Positions 1 to 5,400 of a DNA stretch of 9,889 bases are shown piece after piece. The notes under the pieces are model-generated. The model was not told the origin of the DNA. It did not search any database and saw nothing but the letters and a program-made list of their open reading frames with translations. Both the position numbers and the translations under genes were made by a program. The DNA lies in NCBI GenBank assembly GCA_900550205.1, contig URRJ01000066.1:1-9889 (forward strand), read 5' to 3'. Numbering within the stretch: position 1 is the stretch's first letter; every line of letters starts with the position of its first letter. Source of the DNA: an uncultured Collinsella sp. (GTDB taxonomy: Bacteria; Actinomycetota; Coriobacteriia; Coriobacteriales; Coriobacteriaceae).

Positions 1-106
1 CTCCTACATGGTCACCGCTGACCTGATCGACAACGGCAAGTGGGACGAAATCACCGACCTGTGCAAGAAGTCGGTTGAGATCGTGAAAGAGGCGCGCAAT
101 GGTTAA
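1..106 (+). CDS. eda: KDPG/KHG aldolase, C-terminal end (5' truncated)
   Basis: This is the last 34 codons of a gene whose start lies before the window; the reading frame begins at base 2 and ends at TAA 104-106. The visible peptide begins SYMVTADLIDNGKWDEIT and ends KEARNG. From memory it aligns with the C-terminus of class I 2-dehydro-3-deoxyphosphogluconate / 4-hydroxy-2-oxoglutarate aldolases. E. coli Eda ends with a similar S-W-L-V-P-A-D...G-D-Y-D-R-I-T-K-L stretch followed by an amphipathic helix. Such enzymes split KDPG into pyruvate and glyceraldehyde 3-phosphate in the cytoplasm. The Schiff-base lysine and the phosphate-binding glycines lie outside the window, so activity cannot be judged. 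The stop codon overlaps the next start (ATG 99-101) by 8 bases, so the two are probably translationally coupled. An alternative is the tail of an unrelated hydrogenase subunit, but the local match makes that less likely. Confidence 0.65.
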   Translation, partial: SYMVTADLIDNGKWDEITDLCKKSVEIVKEARNG

Positions 107-272
107 GTATTCGCTGGCGCACATCGGCATCAACGCCGCCAACAAGGAAGAGGCGCTCAAGGCCGCCGAGATGGAGGCAAAGCTCGCCGCCATGGATCCC
201 GAGAAAGCGGCCAAGGTCCGTGCGGCGCTTGCCGCCAAGGCCGCCCGCGACAAGCAGAAAAAGGAGGCGTAA
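99..272 (+). CDS. 57-aa small protein: VOC-like start with Ala/Lys-rich tail
   Basis: This is a 57-codon ORF with a plausible ribosome binding site (AAAGAGG, 86-92) six bases before ATG 99. It overlaps the end of the aldolase gene by 8 bases and stops 5 bases before the hydrogenase large-subunit start. The first half (MVKYSLAHIGINAANKEEA) resembles the first strand and helix of the VOC/glyoxalase-like domain that, in Clostridia and relatives, is often fused to or follows KDPG aldolase; that comparison is from memory. The second half, from about residue 24, is low-complexity Ala/Lys/Glu/Arg sequence predicted to be helical, with no recognisable domain. A whole VOC domain needs about 120 residues, so this is either a truncated remnant, a chimera with the tail of a lost neighbour, or a genuine small protein. 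The downstream AAGGAGG ribosome binding site (261-267) lies inside its last codons. No function is assigned. Confidence 0.55.
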   Translation: MVKYSLAHIGINAANKEEALKAAEMEAKLAAMDPEKAAKVRAALAAKAARDKQKKEA

Positions 273-277
273 GGCCC

Positions 278-1366
278 ATGGCACATCGCTCTGTTATTCC
301 GTTTGGCCCGCAGCACCCGGTGCTGCCCGAGCCGCTTCATCTGGACCTGGTGATCGAGGACGACCGCGTCATCGAGGCAATTCCGCAGATCGGCTTTGTG
401 CACCGCGGACTCGAGAAGCTCACCGAAAAGCGCGACATGCATCAGTTTGGCTACATCGCCGAGCGCATCTGCGGCATTTGCGCCGTGGGCCACAGCTGCG
501 GCTATGCCAGCGCCTGCGAGCACATGCTCGACATCGAGGTGCCCGGTCGCGTGCAGTATATCCGCACCATCTTGCATGAGCTTTCGCGCATCCACTCGCA
601 TCTACTGTGGCTGGGACTGCTCGCCGATGCCTTTGGTTTTGAGGCGCTGTTCTATCGGTCGTGGACCCTGCGCGAACAGATTCTCAAGATCTTCGAGAGC
701 ACGTGCGGCGGGCGCGTGATCCTTTCGATTAACGAGATCGGCGGCCTTAAGCACGACATTGAGGACTCCGAGCTGGCGGGTATTGTCCAGACGCTCGACG
801 CCATGCGCCCCGACTACGAGGCCCTGGTGCATACGTTTTTGGACGACAATAGCTGCGGCGAGCGCCTGCATGGCGTGGGCGTGATCAGCAAGAAGGACGC
901 GCTGGATCTGTCGATGGTCGGCCCGTTTGGCCGCGCCTCGGGCGTGGATTACGACGTGCGCATGTTTGGCGACGGCGCCTATGCGGACCTGGCTGCATTT
1001 GAGCCCATCGTTGCCACCGACGGCGACTGCTATGCCCGCTGTCAGGTGCGTTGTGCCGAGGTCACGCAGGCCATGGACATCATCAAGGAGCTTGTGGGCA
1101 AGATTCCGCACGACGGTATCGGCGGGCGCACCAAGCTTGCGCCAGCCGACGGCGCGCGCGGCGAGGTTGTGATTGAGCAGCCGCGCGGTGAGGCGTATTA
1201 CTATGTGCGCGGCAACGGCACCAAGAACCTGGACCGCTTCCGCGTGCGCACGCCGACGTCGCAGAACCTGGCGGGTCTGACACATGCGCTGCAGGGCGTG
1301 CTCCTTGCCAACGTGCCCATGATTATCCTGACCATCGACCCCTGTATTAGCTGCACGGAAAGGTAG
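278..1366 (+). CDS. echE: Group 4 (Ech-like) [NiFe] hydrogenase large subunit
   Basis: This 362-residue protein is the catalytic large subunit of a membrane-bound, energy-converting hydrogenase, homologous to complex I NuoD and to EchE/CooH. It houses the Ni-Fe(CN)2CO site that reduces protons with ferredoxin electrons, or the reverse, coupled to ion translocation at the inner face of the membrane. Both nickel-binding pairs are present: R-I-C65-G-I-C68 near the N-terminus and D-P-C356-I-S-C359 at the C-terminus. The family's N-terminal P-F-G-P-Q-H-P motif is at residues 8-14. Only T-E-R follows the last cysteine, so there is no C-terminal extension for an endopeptidase to remove. The length fits Ech/CooH (about 360) rather than HycE, which has a fused NuoC domain. 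The start is set by AAGGAGG (261-267), ten bases upstream. The gene is 7 bases from the ferredoxin subunit. The NuoB-like small subunit it needs is not in view. Confidence 0.93.
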   Translation: MAHRSVIPFGPQHPVLPEPLHLDLVIEDDRVIEAIPQIGFVHRGLEKLTEKRDMHQFGYIAERICGICAVGHSCGYASACEHMLDIEVPGRVQYIRTILHELSRIHSHLLWLGLLADAFGFEALFYRSWTLREQILKIFESTCGGRVILSINEIGGLKHDIEDSELAGIVQTLDAMRPDYEALVHTFLDDNSCGERLHGVGVISKKDALDLSMVGPFGRASGVDYDVRMFGDGAYADLAAFEPIVATDGDCYARCQVRCAEVTQAMDIIKELVGKIPHDGIGGRTKLAPADGARGEVVIEQPRGEAYYYVRGNGTKNLDRFRVRTPTSQNLAGLTHALQGVLLANVPMIILTIDPCISCTER

Positions 1367-1373
1367 GCGCGGC

Positions 1374-1715
1374 ATGAGTTTGCTGACATTTGCCAAGACG
1401 GCCTTGGGTTCCATGGTCAAACAGCCGGTCACGGTGTGCTATCCGCAGGAGAAGCTGGCGGCGCCCGAGCGCTTGCGCGGGCACATCGTCAACGACATGG
1501 ACGTGTGCATTTGCTGCGGCATGTGTGCGCGCCGCTGCCCGGCGGGTGCGCTCGCGGTCGATCGCAAGGGCGGAACGTGGTCGATCGACCCGTACGCCTG
1601 CGTGGTGTGCGGTGAGTGCATCGAGAGCTGCCCCAAGCACTGCCTGACTATGGACACCGCCCGTACTCCAGTCGCAGCGGACAAGACTCCCACGGTAGAA
1701 ACCAAACCGGAGTAG
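1374..1715 (+). CDS. echF: Ech-like hydrogenase 2x[4Fe-4S] ferredoxin subunit
   Basis: This 113-residue NuoI/EchF-type subunit carries two complete [4Fe-4S] motifs. Motif 1 is C45-x2-C48-x2-C51-x3-C55-P, with an additional C47 inside. Motif 2 is C76-x2-C79-x2-C82-x3-C86-P. In such complexes it passes electrons between soluble ferredoxin and the small-subunit cluster next to the catalytic subunit. About 40 residues precede the first motif, a short N-terminal arm typical of the family. The last 20 residues (T-A-R-T-P-V-A-A-D-K-T-P-T...) are a Pro/Thr-rich, probably disordered tail. The gene follows the large subunit by 7 bases and is the last of the operon; a strong hairpin starts 9 bases after its stop. 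The order large subunit then ferredoxin subunit matches the echE-echF order of Methanosarcina. Ech-type membership is inferred from the gene pair; other group 4 subtypes are possible. Confidence 0.88.
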   Translation: MSLLTFAKTALGSMVKQPVTVCYPQEKLAAPERLRGHIVNDMDVCICCGMCARRCPAGALAVDRKGGTWSIDPYACVVCGECIESCPKHCLTMDTARTPVAADKTPTVETKPE

Positions 1716-1724
1716 CTCTGGAAT

Positions 1725-1758
1725 GGGGCCGGTGGGGCAAAAATGCCCCACCGGCCCC
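1725..1758 (+). terminator. Perfect 15-bp hairpin after the hydrogenase operon
   Basis: Bases 1725-1739 pair perfectly with 1744-1758 around an AAAA loop. The stem is very GC-rich and starts 9 bases after the echF-like stop codon, so it probably ends the operon transcript. No U-tract follows; the next bases are GCGCTTAAAC. A second short hairpin (1757-1762 with 1769-1774) overlaps its foot by two bases. Termination is inferred from position and stem strength. Confidence 0.65.
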
Positions 1759-1789
1759 GCGCTTAAACGCGCGGCTGTGCCGTCGCGAA

Positions 1790-1943
1790 CAAAACTATGC
1801 CGGATTACGGGGCTGGATAGCGAACCTTCGACCATACAGAAAATTGCAAAAACAAAACCGCAGGTAGATAGTCTGCCGTTTTTCAAAAAATGGAGGTATG
1901 GATAAGGGTCCCGACATTAGCCCCGTAATCCGGCATAGTTTTG
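1790..1943. repeat. Composite inverted-repeat element, copy 1
   Basis: The outer arms 1790-1814 and 1919-1943 are a perfect 25-bp inverted repeat separated by 104 bp. Inside, 39 nt after the left arm and 36 nt before the right arm, sits a hairpin (1854-1863 with 1873-1882) with a single C-C mismatch and a 9-nt loop. An extra 6-bp pairing is possible between CCATAC (1832-1837) and GTATGG (1896-1901). The core 1846-1882 is 34/37 identical to 2096-2132 of copy 2. The arms do not resemble those of copy 2. No target-site duplication or ORF was found. It could be a structured non-coding RNA, a non-autonomous mobile element or a DNA cruciform. Confidence 0.85.
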
Positions 1944-1969
1944 AAATGACATCATATTCGTAACAGCCC

Positions 1970-2010
1970 TTGATCTCCCATGGGCAGAGGGAAACGGATC
2001 ATTTTGGCCT
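1970..2010. repeat. Conserved 41-bp box following element copy 1
   Basis: This stretch is 33/41 identical to 2209-2249, with no gaps. It begins TTGAT, continues through a short palindrome (CCCATGGG here, CCCCGGGG in the other copy) and GAGG, and ends in an invariant AAACGGATCATTTT then GCCT. It lies 26 bp beyond the right arm of copy 1, while the second box lies 13 bp beyond the right arm of copy 2, so the duplicated unit includes this box. Function unknown. Confidence 0.8.
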
Positions 2011-2037
2011 TGCGAGGGCTGCCACGTGACCCGTCTG

Positions 2038-2195
2038 CCACGAAATGGGCCCATCTACTACGTTTAGGCCGCTGTCCCCAACCACGACGAATTACGCAAA
2101 AACAAAACCGCAGGTAGAACGTCTGCGGTTTTCCATGAAACGCGGTTATGGTCGGGAGTATCGGGTCAAACGTAGTAGATGGGCCAGTTTCGTGG
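2038..2195. repeat. Composite inverted-repeat element, copy 2
   Basis: The outer arms 2038-2065 and 2168-2195 pair over 28 bp, as 8 bp, a 2-bp mismatch, then 18 bp, with a 102-bp interior. The inner hairpin 2104-2113 / 2123-2132 is a perfect 10-bp stem (AAAACCGCAG / CTGCGGTTTT) with a 9-nt loop. It lies 38 nt from the left arm and 35 nt from the right arm, nearly the same geometry as copy 1. The core is offset from copy 1 by exactly 250 bp. A small 6-bp hairpin (2192-2197 / 2200-2205) overlaps the outer end of the right arm. No coding potential was recognised. Confidence 0.85.
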
Positions 2196-2208
2196 TGAGC
2201 ACCACCAA

Positions 2209-2249
2209 TTGATTCCCCGGGGACGGAGGAAAACGGATCATTTTTGCCT
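2209..2249. repeat. Conserved 41-bp box following element copy 2
   Basis: This is the second copy of the box at 1970-2010 (33/41 identical). It contains the 10-bp palindrome TCCCCGGGGA (2214-2223) and the invariant AAACGGATCATTTT. Its GGAAAACGG (2228-2236) can also pair with sequence further downstream; see the 2228-2286 entry. Confidence 0.8.
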
Positions 2250-2286
2250 GATGGCTCCGAGTCGCACCCGTTTTCCTGCGAAAACG
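2228..2286 (+). promoter_or_regulatory. Possible alternative-pairing stem-loops upstream of the adhesin gene
   Basis: GGAAAACGG (2228-2236) is perfectly complementary to CCGTTTTCC (2268-2276). The same central segment can instead form a tight hairpin with the next bases: CGTTTTC (2269-2275) with GAAAACG (2280-2286) around a CTGC loop. The two pairings exclude each other, as in an attenuator. No U-tract follows and it is unknown whether this region is transcribed, so a regulatory role is speculative. Confidence 0.3.
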
Positions 2287-2302
2287 CCGTGTCTCAACTT
2301 TG

Positions 2303-2320
2303 GTGAGACATTTGTCTCAC
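2303..2320. promoter_or_regulatory. 18-bp perfect palindrome, likely operator
   Basis: GTGAGACATTTGTCTCAC is a perfect 8+2+8 palindrome about 100 bp before the start of the large surface-protein gene. A third half-site, TGTCTCA at 2290-2296, forms a second dyad with the left half (TGTCTCA-n7-TGAGACA, 2290-2310). A further TGTCTCA occurs at 2363-2369, and a GGTCTGAGACC palindrome lies at 2394-2404. Repeated half-sites on one face of a promoter region suggest binding by a dimeric repressor or activator. The regulator is not identifiable from this window. Confidence 0.55.
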
Positions 2321-2359
2321 GCCCAAAACCGAATCTGGAACATGTGTCACCTGCCCTAA

Positions 2360-2386
2360 TTGTGTCTCATTCCGTAACTTTAGGCT
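2360..2386 (+). promoter_or_regulatory. Weak candidate promoter of the surface-protein gene
   Basis: TTGTGT (2360-2365) could serve as a -35 box and TAGGCT (2381-2386) as a -10 box, with a short 15-bp spacer. The matches are poor and the assignment rests mostly on position. The half-site TGTCTCA (2363-2369) overlaps the proposed -35, and the GGTCTGAGACC palindrome (2394-2404) would fall just after the start of transcription. The ribosome binding site AGGGAG (2411-2416), 5 bases before ATG 2422, is clear. Confidence 0.2.
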
Positions 2387-2421
2387 GATGCAAGGTCTGA
2401 GACCGCGAGAAGGGAGACGCG

Positions 2422-5400
2422 ATGAGTAAGTACACGAGGGGTCTCTTGGCGGTGATACTTGCCGTAGTGCTTGTGTTGCCGGCTGCAGCATTTGCCATGC
2501 TGCCCGAGGCCAACGCCAGGTCCAGCACAGGAATGGACGGACCGGCCATGACCGGAAAAACGGTCGTCGACCCCGATACCAGCAACTACTGGAAGTTCTG
2601 GGCCGGCGGCTATGACGGCAAGGAAGTAACAACTCAAAACGTCGGCCGAATCTGGACCGACAAGACGGTCAAGGAAACCGCGGCAAACGAAGAGTCGGAT
2701 TTCCTGACCACGCTGTCTGCTATCTCTTCGACATCCGATACGACGGTCTCCGGCAAACCGCTCGACATCGTGCTGGTGCTGGACGCTTCTGGTTCGATGA
2801 ATGACCCTATGGGCGCTGGAGATTCCCCCCAGCGTATCGTTGCGCTCAAGAATGCCGCCAACAGCTTCATCGGTACCATCGCCAAGCAAAACGAGAAGAT
2901 CAAGGATGAAAACAAGCAGCATCAGGTTGCCATCGTTAAATTTGCAGGCAAGAAGAAGAGCGATGAGGTCGGTAATGATAAGTATCGCGAAGGCCTCAAC
3001 ACCTACAACTACTCGCAGACAATGCAAAAGTTGACGGCGTGCTCGGGTAATGGTGCAAAGAGCCTCAAGGAAACAATCAATTCCATTACGCCTGCCGGTG
3101 CCACGCACGCCGACTATGGCCTGCAGCTGGCCGAGGGCATTTCGTCTGAGCGTGCTGATGCCAAGAAGGTCGTTGTCTTCTTCACCGATGGCTCGCCCAC
3201 GAGTTGGGACGGATTCGAGAACGAAGTTGCCAATGACGCTATCAACAGCGCCAAGAAGATCAAGGATAAAGGTGCCGACATTTATACGATCGGTATTTTT
3301 AGCGGCGTAAACCCCAGTGCCGTCCCCACGGCTGAAGGCACAAGCAAAGAGAATAAGTTCATGCATGCCGTGTCGAGCAATTATCCTGTTGCCTCGTCAA
3401 GCATTACTTACAAGAATCGCCGTGAAGTGTGGACCATCGATTATGGCAAACGTGCGGAAAACTCCGATTACTACAAGTCGGCAACCAGCGCCTCTGAGCT
3501 CGAGAAAATCTTCGAAGAGATCTCCGGAAGCATTATCCAAACTGGTTACCCGACCGAAGTTCACGGCGGATATGGCGAGCATAAGTCTGGCTACATTACG
3601 TTTACTGACGAGCTGGGCGACTTTATGCAGGTCGACAACTTTACGTCTGTCGTGTACAACGGCGAAACGTTTGCCAAACCGGCAATAAAGACTGAGGGCA
3701 ATGTCGACACCTATACATTTACTGGTGCCGCCGCGAACTTGGTTATCACCGTTCAGCATGCCGAAGAGGGCGAGCCTCAGACCGGCGATATCGTAACGGT
3801 TAAGATTCCTGCGTCGCTGATTCCGCTGCGCCACTTTAAGATCACCGACGGCGTGCTTACGGTCGACAATACTGAGCCCATTCAGGTGAACTACACCTCA
3901 AGCGTTAAGAAAGAAGCGCTCGATAACCTGTTTACGCCCAAGAACGTAAAGGGGCTCGAGGACTACATCAAGAGCAATACGACCACCGCGGAGAACGGTT
4001 CCAAGACCGTTAACTTCTACGCGAACAAGTGGAACGCTGGCGCGCTGGGCGACACGATCGCGAACTTTGAGCCTGCCGACACCAACCGCTATTACTATTT
4101 CCAGAAGCAGACTCCCATTTACACGGATAAGAACTGCACGACGCCCGCAACGGGTTCGCTGGCTGTCGGCAGCAAGTATTACTACAAGGATGAGTTTGAG
4201 GCGCTGGGCGCAGACGGTAAGGCCGAATCCCGCACTGCTGTTATCGAGTTTACCGGCGGACGCGCCGCGGGCTTTAAGGGCGCTGTCGTGTCCGATGCGA
4301 GCGGAAACCTGTCGTTTAGCAAGGGAACCGCACGCCTGGCCTTTATTGATGAGCTCCACACCACCAAGGAGAGCGTGGGCGGTAACCTCACCGGCACCGT
4401 GACCGACGTGCTCAACCCCAAGTGGAACAACATGTCTGCAAAGGCGAACGCCACAGAGGTTGACGTCCATCTGGGCAACAACGGCAAGATTAGCTATAAG
4501 TACGACATGACGCCGACAACGGTGGATACCAAGGCCGGCTTTGGCCTGACCAAGGTACTCGAGGGCCGCGACTGGACGGATACGGACGAGTTTAAGTTTG
4601 AGCTCTCCGCGACGTCCGAGAATGACGCCCCGATGCCCGCATCCGCATCCGCGACCGTGACCAATGCCGCCCTGGACGACAAGGGCAAGGCAGCTATCGA
4701 CTTCGGCGAGATCACCTACAACAAGCCGGGCGAGTACACCTATGAGGTCCGCGAGGTCAAGGGCGACGCCGGTGGCATTACCTACAGCAAGAACGTTGCC
4801 ACGTTCAAGGTGACTGTGACGGTTAACGCCAAGGGCGAGCTTAAGGCCGACGTTGAAAAGACCTCGGGTGAGACTAAGTTCACGAACACCTATAGCGCCA
4901 AGACGGAAACCCCGCTGACTCTTGAGGCTACCAAGACGCTCACGGGGCGCCTGATGGCCGACGGTGAATTCAAGTTTACGTTGAGCTACGCGGGGCACGA
5001 CGAGGTCCTGCTGAACGCAACCAACAAGAGTGGCAAGGTTGAGTTCGGTCCGCTGACGTACACGACCAAGTCGCTCGTCAAGCTTGTCGAGGAAGACAAG
5101 GCGTCGTTTGACGCCAGCGCAGATAAGCCCACGTGGACTATTCATTACATTGCTGCCGAGCAGACCGGCGAGCTGCCTGCGGGCGTGAGCGCTACCACGG
5201 CGGCAATTGACGCATATGTGACCGTTGCCGACAACGGCGATGGCACCCTGACGGCGACGGCTGTCTACGGCGACGCCGGCAACGAGTTTGTGAACGCCTA
5301 CACTGCCGCATCTGTCGAGGCATCGCTTGCGGGCAAGAAGAATCTGCAGGTTCCTGATGGCCTGACCCCGGCTGACATTGCCGGCAAGTTCACCTTTACC

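Noticed and set aside
602..1432. A 276-codon minus-strand ORF opposite the hydrogenase large subunit
   Set aside because: The sense strand carries both intact nickel-binding motifs and a ribosome binding site; the antisense product is His/Ala-rich with no family features.
1347..1886. A 179-codon minus-strand ORF across the ferredoxin gene and intergenic hairpins
   Set aside because: It runs through the terminator stem and the repeat arm and overlaps a gene with two perfect [4Fe-4S] motifs.
1790..1943. An insertion sequence or MITE with target-site duplication
   Set aside because: The bases flanking the arms do not form a direct repeat in either copy, and the arms differ between copies, unlike the shared termini of one transposon family.
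1790..2249. The paired repeats as a CRISPR array, integron attC sites or a retron
   Set aside because: There are only two long units with internal hairpins and no regular spacers, no cas genes, no integrase with the conserved attC end motifs, and no reverse transcriptase in the window.
2179..2388. A 69-codon plus-strand ORF in the intergenic region, as well as shorter ones at 1616-1867 and 1723-1905
   Set aside because: They run through the inverted-repeat arms, conserved boxes or palindromic operator, lack convincing ribosome binding sites, and give composition unlike real proteins here.
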